Assembly: GCA_030278955.1 (NCBI GenBank)
Contig: JAOANR010000003.1
Span: 53,974,902 to 54,038,901 of the forward strand
Origin: Hygrophila difformis
Lineage: Eukaryota > Streptophyta > Magnoliopsida > Lamiales > Acanthaceae
Length of the DNA: 64,000 nucleotides
Direction: 5' to 3'
Below the pieces are notes generated by a model. It was not told where the DNA came from. It saw only the letters and a list, made by a program, of their open reading frames with translations, and did not search any database. Both the position numbers and the translations under genes were made by a program. Below are positions 11,579 to 22,790 of this stretch, one piece after another. The stretch's first letter is position 1. Each line of letters opens with the position of its first letter.

Positions 11579-12015
11579 GTCGCGGACCGTGGGTCCGCGA
11601 CAAGTATTTAGCGACACAGAGATACCTCTGGAAATTTCTAAGTATTTTGGTTCCCAGTCGCGATCCTGGAATTGTGTCGCGGAGCGTGGCTCCGCGACAG
11701 GATGTTTAGCGACTGGGGTTTTCAAAATAAATGTGCATGGCATAATTTCCTGTCTTGGAATAAAGGTTGAGTCGCGGACCATGGGTCCACGACTAGGGTG
11801 TTCCGCGACAAGAGCTATGCAGACAAAAATAACAAGGGTTTGGTTCCTGGTCGCTAAGCATGGTTGAGTCGAGGACCGTGGGTCCGCGACAAGGTGTTTA
11901 GCGACCAGGGGTTTTCAGATAATGGAGACAAGTGTCCTTAGACATCCATGTCGCGGAACACCCTCCTGTCGACAAACGTGGCTTGCCGACAGGAGTCGGT
12001 TGGCGACAAGGGTGG
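11579..12015 (-). repeat. GTCGCGG palindrome array, downstream LTR cluster
   Basis: Hairpins start at 11,579, 11,676, 11,771, 11,868 and about 11,949, a period near 96 bp. The first two are perfect 10-bp stems with a GTG loop: GTCGCGGACC at 11,579, and GTCGCGGAGC with a matching change in the other arm at 11,676. The spacers between them differ in sequence. Each hairpin is followed by a second half-site of the form TTTAGCGAC. The array lies 0.6-1.1 kb downstream of the LTR TATA box, in the expected transcribed part. Confidence 0.82.
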
Positions 12016-12644
12016 TTCAGGACCCAAGTCAGTAAAAGCAAAGTTGAATAGTAGCATGCAAAAAGTGTGATCTCCCCCCATTTCGGATTAAAAAGCTATT
12101 CTAAGTCAAAAACACCCAAACAACATTTTAAAATAACAAGAACATCCTTGAACAGAAATAAACCTATCTAGAACAGCATTTAAAATAGAGCAACATCCTA
12201 ATCTAGGGTTTGATCACACACGTACATGAATGCCATCCAAAAAAAAAAAAGAGTACAATAAGCATAATGATAGGAAATGGGGTCAAAATGACTCCAAAAA
12301 GGAAAATAAAAGCATAAAATCCATGGGGTGTGAGACCCATTTCATGATTTGGGACACATTTGGTGCATATTTTCCCATATTATTAAATGGGGTTTGTTAA
12401 TACCCATCATTTGGGTGATACAAACCCTAAACCAAGCTTAATAACAAAAACAAAACTGTGAACAGTGGCTACTTAAGCTATTTAAATCAAAAACAGAAGT
12501 ATGAAACTATTCTAAGCTAAGCTAATGCAAGAATTAAATAATACAAAAAAATAAAACTAAGCTAAGAACTACCTAGAGAGAAATCCTTCAATCTGTCTTC
12601 AAGAGAAATGAAAATCTAACCTCGAGCTCATGGGGGTCTCCTCA
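12016..12644 (-). other. LTR segment between TATA box and downstream array; no gene
   Basis: This AT-rich segment has several A-runs and no coding frame. It is the expected start of the element transcript. I see no further motif in it. Confidence 0.5.
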
Positions 12645-12652
12645 TATTTATA
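12645..12652 (-). promoter_or_regulatory. TATA box of the Element 1 LTR
   Basis: The minus strand reads TATAAATA, followed by ATGAGGAGAC. The upstream palindrome array begins about 75 bp away. The position about 560 bp from the inferred LTR start matches the layout of Element 3. Confidence 0.65.
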
Positions 12653-12724
12653 GGAGTGGAGCCCTAGGCCCATGGGCTTGATCTGAGGCCCACTGTGTCT
12701 CAAGACATCACACACATCACAACT

Positions 12725-13025
12725 TTGTCGCGGAACTGGGTTGCATGTGGCGAGGCTTCTCGACTGGGTCTTGTGTCTCTATCCGTGTCCGTGTCGCGGA
12801 AGCATGGACCGCGACAAGGGTTCCTCGACTGGGGTGTGGCTTGGCCTCCAAGGTGTTGGTGGCGCTGAGCTTGGTCGTGTCGCGGAACCATGGTCCTCGA
12901 CCAGGGTTCCTCGACTGGGGTTCCCAGACTGGTCTTCTTCTTCATTTTGTATGCTGGTCGCGGCTCTCTCCTGTGTTGCGGAACCATGGTTCTCGACCAG
13001 AGTTCCTCGACCAGATGTTCCCAGA
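12725..13025 (-). repeat. GTCGCGG palindrome array, upstream of the LTR TATA box
   Basis: Degenerate GTCGCGGAACC-ATGG-type palindromes lie at about 12,791, 12,883 and 12,975, mixed with half-sites such as CCTCGACTGGG. Spacing is near 92 bp. This is the same motif family as the internal and downstream arrays of Element 1, in the U3 (promoter) part of the LTR. Confidence 0.78.
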
Positions 13026-13215
13026 CAGAGCTGAATGGGCCAGATGGGCCAAAGTTATTCTTTTTGTGGGCTTTTTGATTTTTCCCATCTTTTTGCATTT
13101 TGTGGGCTTGTTTATTCTTTTGCCCATCTTTTTCATTCCTTTACTTTTCTTTTCTTTTTCTCATGTTTTTGGATTTTTCTAGCATAAATGTGTAATAAAA
13201 TTACATATTTATGCA

Positions 13216-16200
13216 TTTTTCATACCAGCTCAATATTTTCACAATTATGCATAAATCAGTCCAATTCTACTGCTTTCTTATTTATTATAAGACCGGAATG
13301 CGATCAAATGCCCGTTTTAGACACGGAAATGGATTGAAAATAATGGTCATTTCTGGCCATTATCATGCACAAGCAATTCGGTCTATGCAATTCGGTTTAG
13401 ACCGAATTGCTCCAAGAGACCGAATTAATCCTGTATACCATATTGTATGCATTCCATCCCCTCATGCCTTAGTTTATTTCTTTGTCTTACCAATTCGAAT
13501 TGCCAATTCGGCCTAGACCGAATTGACTTGGCAATTCGAATTACCCTCATTTTGGGTAAATGCCGTATCCAAATTTGAGTAAGGGAATGACTTCATCAAT
13601 TCGAATTGTCCAATTCGATTTAAACCGAATTGCTTTGACAATTCGAATTAGATGATGTTTCATATCTTTGCAAGGATTAAGTGGGTAAGGTAATACTTCA
13701 TCCTTCATGCATCCTCAGTTCGGTCTATTTTGTACTTTACTTAGTAGACCGAATTGACCTCCTCCTTCTATTTTAAAACTTCAAAAAATATTTTATTCCT
13801 TGATTTGTGTAAGTTGCATGGGTGTATTGGGCTTAGGCCAATTACATCTAATTTTATCCATTACACATCTCAACCCATTAGTGTCTAAATTATTGTGTGA
13901 TTAACACTCACACAGTACCAAAAATATTTTTTTAATTTCATCTTTTATGTTTATTGTGTGTATGAATGGGTAATAAGGAATATCACAGATCAATGTTGGC
14001 GAAAAGGTCCCTTCACCGGGATAACGATTAGCTCGTCTTCTGTGTGTTAATTATTACTCGTTATTTTGCATGGTCTGATTAGTGGTTGATGGAAGCTACG
14101 GCGAAAAGGTACCTTCAAGGGGATAACGATTAACCACTCAGCCAACTCCTAATTAGATACAGTTTTCTTTTCTTTATCATAATTTCAAACCTGAATTTCG
14201 AGCTATAGTACTGTTAGATAGTGTCGATCAACACTGTTATAGCATTACTGTAGTAAGAAGACGTATAGGTTTTTCCTCTCTCATGGATAGTAAGACTCTT
14301 GATGGTAGCGATCACTGTCATTAAGAGTTTTTTACTGTCTAAAAATCATTCCATCTGGAATATTTAGGAACCGGATAGCAGATGTTTGCAGTCCGGATAA
14401 CCCCAATTATTTCTGGCATTCTTTTTAGCCAATTTCTTCTCATCTCAGGCTAATCCATCTTGTGTATCAAATTCTGTCTAACCCCACCATATTTTTGGGG
14501 TAATTTATTTTACTTCTCGTATACATGTATGCATGATATTATTATGTAGGTATTGTGGTCTATAATATTTTGGAGATCCTTCTCCTTGGACATAGAAGTC
14601 TTGATCTTAATCAGATGTGCATAATAAATTTCCACAAAAATTCCTTTATAAAATCCGGATCTGAGTAAGGGATAAATTCGACAGTTATGACTAACTCATA
14701 TTCTACTGGGGTTGATTTTGAGAACTTAGAAGCAGAGTCAGCGATTAGGTCTCTGCTAGACTGAAAGGATCTGTGTTTTACTTGAGATTTTAGTACCTGT
14801 TTAGGGAATGATTTTCAAACATCTATTGTTTTCTCAAAATTACTGTGTGTTGGAAATCTTTTATTAAGTATTGCATCGAATCAGTGTCCACTTGGATTCA
14901 AATAAGATGTGATAAATAATACTAGGGGAACAACATATAGGCCTTGGTTAATTTCTAAGGTAGGGTTGAGTATTCTTTCAACTACTATCTTCTCCCGCCA
15001 AAGCCTAAAATTGAGTCTTGAGTGAGTGCATTCGGAATAGATCTTCACAGGTCTGTTCCACTCAGTTTGTATCTCATAACTAACCGGATGTTATAAGCCC
15101 TGTGGCTTACTGATATTTGGGAAGTTCTAAATCTGCATCTGGTCATCAAGACCAGGGGCTCTTTTATACTAACGGAATGAGATAGCTTATAAGACTTCCG
15201 AGTGATAGATTTTTAAATGCTTTCTTTACTGCTTTCTTTATCGCTTTCTTTAAAATGCTTTCATAGAGGTCACTCGGAAGAATTAGAGGCTGGCCGCCGG
15301 TTGTAAGGTTTGAGAGTTATGGATTAGTTCGGGAATTAATTTGGATTTTGGGTGTGACAAGAGGGATGATAGGAATACTTGGCATGTCAACTAATGATGT
15401 GTTAGGTGTTGCTTATCCACCATGGAGGAATAACATACCTCGGCAGGGGCAGTTATTAATCTGTGGTATCTTAGAGATTGAGGTCTTAAGAGCATGTAAA
15501 TTCTGACTGTAAGTACCTGTCTGTTAAAGGGAACATAGTCTAGAAAGCATGAGAGTTAGCTAACTGATGAATTATCCCAACCAAAGATCTGTGTAACAAA
15601 AATGGAAGTTTATCTGTGTCTCATCTGAAATCTTGTCCAAACTTTATTATTTTCTCCCTGTCCCTTCTGTCTTATTTGAAATCTATTTTCATAGAATAAC
15701 TTTATCCGCTTTCTTAGCATAATTCTTATTGCTTTCTTAGAATAGATTTAATTGCTTTTTAGACTAATTTTACTATTGCTTTGTAGAATAATTTTTCTAC
15801 TTTCATAATCTAGTTTAAATTATGTCAAGTAATTGTTAGAAACCAATGCAAAGCTTGAATCGAGTAACCGAGTGGAAAATCTTAGTAAACGACGTGGGCC
15901 CTGCTTCTATCGCACATCCTCTAGTGAACGATCCGGTCTTACTATAAATTACTGTAACTTTTGACACCGTGCGCTTTCGGGCCACAGTTTCTTAACACGA
16001 GTAATAAAAACGTGACAACCTTAATATATCCTTAAACCCCTTCCATAAATCATAACTCCTTTCATTTAATAAATTCAAACTTGATATTTTAGAAAATACT
16101 CTTGTGTGGAAATTGTCAAAAGTTTCATGGCCATTGCCGGTAATGATTTTCATGGCGCCATTTGAAACCAAAGTTTCCCACATGAGCAATAAAAAGTGTC

Positions 16201-16319
16201 AACCTATAAACATATCCCTAATCCCAACTTCATCTTCATAATTGATTTCATTGAATAAAAATTAAACCGGGGTTATTATCTTTCAAAAATACCCGTGTAG
16301 GAAATTGTCAAAAGTTTCA
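13216..16319 (+). repeat. LTR B: 3' part of an Athila-related LTR, plus strand
   Basis: This is a diverged inverted copy of the Element 1 LTR. Landmarks shared in reverse complement are the block at 15,880-16,000, the AAAGC-rich block near 15,200 and the block at 14,560-14,690. It ends ...AAAGTTTCA at 16,319. No primer site follows, so it is a 3' LTR or solo LTR. It is inserted in the Tat gag gene, and its own 5' part appears to have been separated by the insertion of Element 1. Confidence 0.7.
13377..13756 (+). repeat. CAATTCGG palindrome array (LTR B)
   Basis: Near-perfect palindromes built from CAATTCGGTYTA and its complement lie at 13,388-13,409, 13,504-13,525 and 13,611-13,632. A looser one is near 13,717. 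Shorter CAATTCGAATTG palindromes flank them. The period is 100-116 bp. The same motif fills two arrays of Element 4, which belongs to a different Ty3/gypsy lineage. Confidence 0.82.
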
Positions 16320-18375
16320 CGGAGGATTCTTCCTCTTCTGATGTTCTTTCTCTTCAGCTCTTAGGATTTTTTCAAAGTCCTCCTTAGACATCTTTTTGAA
16401 CCTGGGTTGTTTACTGTACAACTCCTTCTCTTTCTCAGTGTCAGACTCATCCAATAACAAGTCGTCATCTTGTTCATCGATCTCAACGCGTTCCCCTTCT
16501 TGCTCCACCCGGCTACTGGAGCCGCCATCATCTGGGTTTGGAACAAGTCCAGCAGCACCCACACGAAGTTGTGGGAACGGGTCCAGGTCCACTTTCATAC
16601 CTGCAATTTTCAAACGCCCTTCTTTAATCTTATTTTGTATGGCAGTCTTAAAACTCCGGCATTTGGTAATGCTATGAGTGTATGAGTTATGCCACTTACA
16701 AAATGATCGGTCCCGAATGTCTTCGGATGCTGGTAACTTTTGCCCTTCAGGCAGTTTAATCACGCCATCCCTGAGTAGGGCATCGAACACTTAGTCCGCC
16801 TTGCTCATGTCGAAGAGGTCCTCTTCAGGTTTATATTTGGCCTCCCTTTGTTTAGGCGGCTTAAGGGCCGTACAAGTGTGTGGCTTGGCTGTTTGGACCA
16901 GTTCCGCAACAGCCACTCCCACTGGTTCGTCCTCCTCGTCGCTGAATACCACTTCTTCAAAGTGGACTCGATGTGTAGGATGTTTCCCTTCCTGTTCCTC
17001 CAGGAACTTCTCCAAGCGGGCCGCTCTCTCGGCCAGCTGGGCAAGGTCAGTCGCATCCTGCACAATTAAATGTTCCTTTAGTTTTGGTAACATGTTAGCC
17101 ACTGCAATATTGGCTATTTCCCTTTCCGGGATTGCTATGGAACATTGGCCTTTCAGCCGTTGTAATCTACTAATAAAAGAGCTTGCCGTTTCATCGGCAT
17201 ACTGTTTAGCATTAGTGAGGTCTGCAATGCTTACCTGAGATAGTGGAGTGTAAAACCTATCATGGAATGCACGTTCGAGGTCGGCCCAATTCTGGATTGA
17301 GTTAGGCCGCAATGAGGTAAACCATGCGAAGGCAGGTCCGGTGAGGGATGGGCTGAACAGTCTTAGTTTCAGCCAGTCATTGGCCGCTGCTTTCCCACAC
17401 TGAGCAGTGAACCTTCCAACGTGCTCCACCGTAGACTTGCCATCATCTCCGGAAAAAGAGGTGAACTCCGGCATCTTGAAGCCCCCTAGATAGGGCTGCA
17501 TGGTATCTACCCAGTCCGGATATGGCTTCCGGTACGTAGGCCGCTTCATCGGCTTTAGCTGAATCCCGAAGTGCTGCTGCATCATGTCCGCGAGCAACTC
17601 CGGTGAAATCACTGGTGCCTGCGTAGGAGGCATAGCGGAAGATGTTGTGGGTGCTCCACATGGTTGTGGAGCGATTCCTCCTGCGTGGATAGGAGTGGCG
17701 GTCGGCGCCATGGGAGCCGCCATCACTCCGCCTATCTGGGGAGTCTGTCCCCCTAGGGTTGGTGGCATCCAACCCGGGTTGAGAGGAGCCGCCACATAAG
17801 GTGCAGTTGGGATGTTCGGCACCTGAGGTGCCGCCTGTCTTGGCGCCATGCTAGGTCCGGCCGCCATGCAGCCTGGTGCAGCGCTGGTCGCCATCAAAGG
17901 ATTTGATGGAGCATATAGCGGCATGGGAGGTGCCGCGTAACCCAAATTCGGCATGTTGGGTGCCGCTGGAGAAAAAGTATACGTTGTCTGGTATGAATGT
18001 GGAAACATACTGGCCACGCTTCCAGAGTCCTGGAGTGGCGGCTGGCCAGGTGTGTTTCCCCACATTCGTTGTTGTCCTCCTGACGGTCCCGGGTACGGAG
18101 TGCTAGGTGCCATAGTAGTACTGGGTGCCGGGAGGCCTCCATCGCGCAAAGAACCGCATATCTGGCTGGTTTGGTCGGCCATGGCAGGCCGCAGAACGTC
18201 CATCAAGTGCCTTGTAAGTAAAGGCATGAATTCGGCCATCGATTCAGTCATCGATAGCCGCATTTGTTCGGACAGAGTGGGGATCTGCATTGTCCCCTGC
18301 TGTGGTGAGGTGATGTTCGCCGTTTCACCGGCGTCCTCATCCGATGTTCGTTGGATTGTCTAGTCTTGCATAGAC
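16317..18375 (-). pseudogene. Gag of a Tat-lineage Ty3/gypsy element, truncated by LTR B
   Basis: Gag packages the element RNA. A start codon near 18,375 is followed after five codons by a TAG. The main frame runs from 18,290 to 16,791 and continues after a second in-frame TAA to 16,317. It has a Pro/Ala/Met-rich N-terminus and a gag core (MPEFTSFSGDDGKSTVEHVGRF, FAWFTSLRPNSIQNW, FHDRFY). A charged region follows, then FCKWHNSYTHSITKC, which is typical of Tat-group gag. The stop codon is the first three bases of the inserted LTR. Pol is missing because the element is interrupted here. Confidence 0.8.
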
Positions 18376-18464
18376 ATGTCTTCAAATTCTTTTGTGAGAT
18401 CAACGATGATTCTCCCGGATCTAAGACGCATACACAACTTGAAGCGGATATCGTATCGAATTGG

Positions 18465-18483
18465 GTCCCACTGGGCGTGCCAA
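18465..18483 (-). other. Probable primer binding site of the Tat element
   Basis: The minus strand reads TTGGCACGCCCAGTGGGAC directly after the LTR end, the usual position and style for Tat-group elements. Which tRNA it matches was not worked out. Confidence 0.6.
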
Positions 18484-18693
18484 TTTGTTAACAGTGAAAT
18501 TTTGGGAGGAAAGTATCTCTCTTTTATTGATGAATTGGGAGGAAAGATTACAGGAAAAACTAGAAAAAACGAATACAGGAATTTAAAGAAAGCAGTAAAA
18601 GAATTTAAGAACCGAAAACAGTAAAATGTAGGAAAAATAAGTAAAAGCTCTCTCGGAGTGTTGGAGGTGTCTTTGCTTGTGAGGCCACTTGCG

Positions 18694-18701
18694 CTTATAT
18701 A
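18694..18701 (-). promoter_or_regulatory. TATA box of the Tat LTR
   Basis: The minus strand reads TATATAAG, about 215 bp from the inner LTR end, a typical position for a plant LTR promoter. Confidence 0.5.
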
Positions 18702-18807
18702 ATGGTGATGCCTCCCTCAAATCTAAACTATGGACGCTCCTCCGATCCGTCTCTAGATTTGTTTCCTTAGATAATGGTGAAGCCTCCTTCATTCGGCGGT
18801 CTTGCCC

Positions 18808-18859
18808 TGATCTGTTTCCATGGAACATGATTTGTTTCCATGGAACATAATTTGTTTCC
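18808..18859. repeat. 20-bp tandem repeat in the Tat LTR
   Basis: The unit TGATYTGTTTCCATGGAACA occurs at 18,808 and 18,828, with a partial third copy at 18,848. It lies upstream of the TATA box in element direction and so could be an enhancer-like repeat. Confidence 0.6.
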
Positions 18860-19152
18860 TTATTGGCACCTCACTATGTTTATTGGCACTTTATTTTCCT
18901 GGCACCTCGCCATGATCTATTGGCACCTCGCCTCATCTGGATATGTTTGATTTTGTGTGAAGCCTCAACCTTGAGGACTTTTTCACATACCAGGCCTTGA
19001 ACCCCTCTTCCGGACTGGGCCACACATCCACCTCCGGATATATCTTCTAGGCTACGTATCTTTCTTCCGGGTATATTTTTGACTGGGCCGGGCAACCGAA
19101 AATAGATGGGCCTTCACCATAGAAATGGGCTACATATTTTGTTGGGTTAACA

Positions 19153-19590
19153 ATAGGTTATTCAATTAAAAAAAACACAAGATAATGTTTGGTTTTACCA
19201 ATTATTTTTTGAGGATTGAATTCAAATCAATGCGCTTGTTTGAGAATTAACTGTTGCTAGTTGTTAACTGATTCTGTGAGTAATAATTAGTTAAAATTAG
19301 TTGTTTTGACAATTTCGAGACTAATTTTTTGCCTAAAATAAGCTAAAATAAAAAATGCTGCTATTTGCAGCGATTTCAAAAAGTGCTGATTGAACACGAT
19401 TTTAAATTATCTTTATCTTTTTAAATAAGCTAATTTATCTAAAACTGTCGCACAAAATAATTGATTCGGCAGCTATTTTGCCAAACAAGGCCAATGTATT
19501 TTAGGAATAATTTAAAATATACTTTTATTATATGTTGAGAATTGATAAAGTAACATTCCATTTATTCTTAAATTCTCTCCCTTACCCAAA
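19153..19590. other. AT-rich gap without a gene
   Basis: No coding frame is seen. The ends (TGTTTGGTTTTACC near 19,178 and GCCAAACAAGGCC near 19,480) are loosely inverted, as in small hAT-like elements. The match is too weak to call. Confidence 0.3.
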
Positions 19591-19602
19591 TACATAGATC
19601 AA

Positions 19603-20968
19603 ATGGCTAACCGTAGTTGTGTGAACATTATCAGTCAAACTCTGAAAAATTTTGGGGATGAATCAGGGCTCATACTCAATCCTCAGAAATCTGTTGTCTA
19701 TGTCCCAGTGGTTGTCCCTTTGGCAGAAAAGATTTGGATCTCCACAACTCTCAACATGCCAGCAGTTGACTCCTTGGGATCATATCTGGGTTTCCCTATG
19801 CTTATGGGACGATGACGAAACCAGGATTTTGCTTTCATCTTAAATAAAATTGATGAAAGACTCGAGGGATGGGCCAACAAACTCCTCAACAAGGCGGGCC
19901 GATTAACTCTGTGTAGAGCTGTCCTCGCGTCCATTCCCACTCACTTTATGCAATTGCATTGGCTCCCCGAGAGTGTGTACGATGCAATCGACAGGAAGAT
20001 AAATCGACTCATTTAGAAGGACCGGAATGGCAAGGGCCTACACTTAATCAGCTGGGATAAAGTGGCTACCCCCCGAAGTGTAGGGGGTCTGGGGCTGAGG
20101 CGATCAAGATGGATGAATGTGGCCTTGGGGGAAAATCTTATGGGGTCTCCTCTACCATACCTCCAAACCTTGGGTTCTTCTTTTGAAAGATAAAATTGAG
20201 TCGGCTGAAATTCTATTTGACCCCTCTTATCTGCCTAGGTCGTGCACTATGAAGCTGATTCACAAGCTAGTGGCTCTTCTCCGTGATGGATTTCAACTAC
20301 GGCTGGGATGTGGATCTTCCATGTGATTCTCTAAATGGTGGAACAACTCCCAAATTGGTCCACAACTCCCATTCATAGCTTCCCAAGACCTGGATTTGCA
20401 AATCATAGATGTTATTGTGAACGAGGATTAGAATTGGCAGGGGGTATACTCTATAGTCCCAGAGGATATTCTGAAGGACATTTGCTCTAGGCCACCACCC
20501 CATCTCCATGAAGTGGCTCCTGACATATGGGTGTGGAAATACAATAACACAGGCCTCTATTCTATCTCCTCCTCATATAAATTCCTATGTTTGAATGGGG
20601 TGGAGGAAACTAGATGAAAATGGCTTTAGAAAGCCCAGATTCCGGAGAATGGTTGGTTTCATTCTGTGGCTTCTATCCCATGACGCCTTGCCATGAAACT
20701 CTGTAAGGTACCATCGTCATCTCGCCAACTCCCGCTTTGTCTTGTGTGTGGCATACATAATGAGACATGGTCTCACTGTCTCTTTTTTTGTACATGGGCT
20801 AGACGGATATGGAGAGATCTAAAAATCCCCATCCCCACTGATTGCGATTCAATCCCGAGAAAAGAAAATATAAACTTTCTCCGAGCCATGTTTAGGCGGT
20901 ATGGACCGATCTGTCTGTCTGCCCTTTGGTCAATCTGGCTGGAGATAAATGAAAGGATATTCAGAGGA
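19603..20968 (+). pseudogene. LINE reverse transcriptase C-terminus and zinc-binding domain
   Basis: Frames in this stretch read like the end of a plant L1-type LINE ORF2. SGLILNPQKS and DSLGSYLGFPML come from the reverse transcriptase end. Later there is a zf-RVT-type region (HNETWSHCLFFCTWARRIW, then LSALWSIWLEINERIFRG). Stops and shifts occur throughout. It is cut at 20,973 by an LTR element and resumes at 23,581 with RNase H. Confidence 0.7.
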
Positions 20969-20973
20969 AAGCA

Positions 20974-21368
20974 TGTTGGTGAATTCAAATGCCGTGTACG
21001 AAACAAAAGTTGAAGGCGTTGAACAAACTGTGAAGAAACGTGCAAGCCACCTTCCTTGAATGTTGAAGCCACTGAATGAACAGTGAAGAAACGTGCAAGC
21101 CATCTTCGTTGAATGTTGAAGCCATTAAAGGAATAGTGAATCATATGTGTATTGTTTGTTGTAATTCTAAAATCTATATATATGGTCTTGTATTGTTGAA
21201 ATAATTAGAGCAAAGCAAGGAATGAAATTACTAGAAAGCATTTGCTGCATCCTCTTTGCTCTCCGCTCTTGTTTATCCTAGTAAGATATCAAGAGTGTAA
21301 TGTGGTCTTGTGTGTGTATGATATCAAATCCTCAAATTAGTATCAGAGCGTGATATCGAGAAATTACA
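20974..21368 (+). repeat. 5' LTR of the non-autonomous element
   Basis: The LTR starts TGTTGG and ends AATTACA. Inside, a 57-bp unit containing GTGAAGAAACGTGCAAGCC is repeated in tandem at 21,021 and 21,078. Confidence 0.8.
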
Positions 21369-21371
21369 AAA

Positions 21372-21384
21372 TGGTATCAGAGCC
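21372..21384 (+). other. Primer binding site, initiator-Met tRNA type
   Basis: TGGTATCAGAGCC lies three bases after the LTR end. The LTR itself also contains a related string (TAGTATCAGAGC) 35 bases earlier. Confidence 0.75.
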
Positions 21385-22600
21385 AATTTACAAAAAATCC
21401 AACATTTGGTATAAGAGCCTGAGTTATCCTGAGTGATCCAAACTCAGAGCGAAGAGATTTATAATTCTTCCATTTTATTGGATGAAATTTCAATGAATTA
21501 AATCTCTAAGAGCCGCGAAACTGGGTAGAAGTCCAGAGCCTGAGTGATTCAAACTCAGAGCGAAGAAAAGCTGTGTAAAAGCACAAATTAATTCAAATTG
21601 AAGTTTAAGGGAAGAGAGGAATACAGAAATTGGCTCGTCTCCATTCCCCGCTACCTCCCGCAGAGCTACATTCATACACAGCTGCTGCAAACACCATCGA
21701 ACTCCACCGGCCTCAATTTCAGGCCACCGCCGAGCGCCGCCCTCTGCCACCACCACCTGCAGCACACCTCCGGCGAACCCACACCGTCGCACTGCCACCA
21801 CTGGCACCCAGTAGCCACTGCTAAGCTCCGCCCAGACCTTTCCGAGTTGCTGCCACCGTGAGCCCAGCCTGCTCGCCGCCTTGAGCACCTCTCGCCACCG
21901 CCGGCTTTTCATGAGCTGTCGTCACTGCCGCCCACCAATATCTCCAGACCCACGAACGAAAACTGGTATCGTTGCTCGCTCTGTGTTATTCCTCCATGCC
22001 TCATCTGTGATTTGAGAAGAAAAAAAAAATATAGTCCAGGAGACAACCATTAAATTGAAGCAGCAAGTCGTTGGCATTTATTTCAGGTGGAAACCAATTG
22101 AAGTTGGTATCACGTGATAGAAGGTATTGAAATTGGGACTAATTTATTGCGAAGTGAGCTGCCAAGAGGTGAGACAAGTCAAAAAATAAATAAATAAAGG
22201 GAGTGGGGTCAATTTTTTTTTTTTAAAAAAAAAGAGTGAGTGGGAGTTTAAAAAAAGAAGAAGAAGAAGAAAACAGTTAGTGTGGTGATTGAAAAAAAAT
22301 AGTGGGGTGTTTTTTTTTAAAGAAAAAGAAAAAAAAGAAAATGAGATAGTGTGTATTTAAAAAATAGTGAGTGTGGTGTTCGGAAAGAATTTGTCAAATT
22401 GCAGATTTTGGAACATAAGCCATGATGAATCTAAAATTATTTTGGAAGCTGGGCAACAGAAACTCAGAAAGGAGATATAGTTCAAAAATTATTTTGGAAT
22501 CTAAAATGTTCAAAGGAGCTGACCGAGTTCAAGCAAGTCAAACCAAGCCATGATGAAAAGAAAGTCCAGGCAATAATTATGAAGAATATCACAAGGAGAA

Positions 22601-22790
22601 AGTGCAATCACGCCAATGACAATTTGGCGAATAAAGTTTATTCGATATGGAATGTCAACAATGGACATCATGTTAGGATTGCAACTTTGATAGAAGTGCA
22701 ATCATGCCAATGACAATTCGGCGAATCAAGTTTATTCGACATGGAATGTCAACAAGTGACACCATGTTAAGGATTGCAACTTTGATAGAT
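22601..22790 (+). repeat. 94-bp tandem duplication inside the non-autonomous element
   Basis: Two copies starting at 22,601 and 22,695 share GTGCAATCA, GCCAATGACAATT and GATTGCAACTTTGATAGA. No protein is encoded. Confidence 0.7.

Larger units (their letters stand above)
1..13215 (-). mobile_element. Element 1: decayed Athila-type Ty3/gypsy retrotransposon, 3' end off-window
   Basis: The order on the minus strand is 5' LTR, tRNA-Asp primer site, gag, protease, reverse transcriptase, RNase H, integrase, palindrome array, TATA box and F-box exon. The primer site and protein order are those of the Athila lineage. The coding part carries several stops and frameshifts, so the copy is no longer autonomous. 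The left end of the window cuts the element inside an F-box exon, so its 3' LTR is not seen. The outer LTR end at 13,215 is inferred from a TG terminus and by analogy with Element 3. Confidence 0.8.
8561..13215 (-). repeat. 5' LTR of Element 1 (about 4.65 kb)
   Basis: The LTR starts at the primer site (minus strand end ...AAAGTTTCA). Most of it is a diverged inverted copy of LTR B: 8,561-11,040 pairs with 16,319-13,960. A TATA box and two palindrome arrays are inside. The outer end at 13,215 is chosen because the minus strand there begins TG and enters a hairpin (13,182-13,214). It also lies about as far from the TATA box (560 bp) as the LTR end of Element 3 does (590 bp). The inner end is secure; the outer end is inferred. 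Confidence 0.65.
18486..19152 (-). repeat. 5' LTR of the Tat element (667 bp)
   Basis: The segment begins TGTTAACA and ends GTTAACA on the plus strand, giving matching LTR termini. It lies next to the primer site. It contains a TATA box (minus strand TATATAAG, 18,701-18,694). No second copy is in the window. Confidence 0.75.

Noticed and set aside
11579..12015. Regularly spaced palindromes resembling a CRISPR array
   Set aside because: The repeats are degenerate, the period is 96 bp, they lie inside a plant LTR and no cas gene is present.
12745..13182. A 145-residue plus-strand frame
   Set aside because: Its content comes from the GC-rich palindromes (repeated NHGPRPGFLD-like strings) and a T-rich tail.
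19153..19500. hAT-like MITE
   Set aside because: The terminal match is short and no target duplication was found.
21490..21912. Frames of 87-140 residues inside the non-autonomous LTR element
   Set aside because: The sequence is GC-rich and low in complexity, with no recognisable domain. A captured gene fragment is possible but unsupported.
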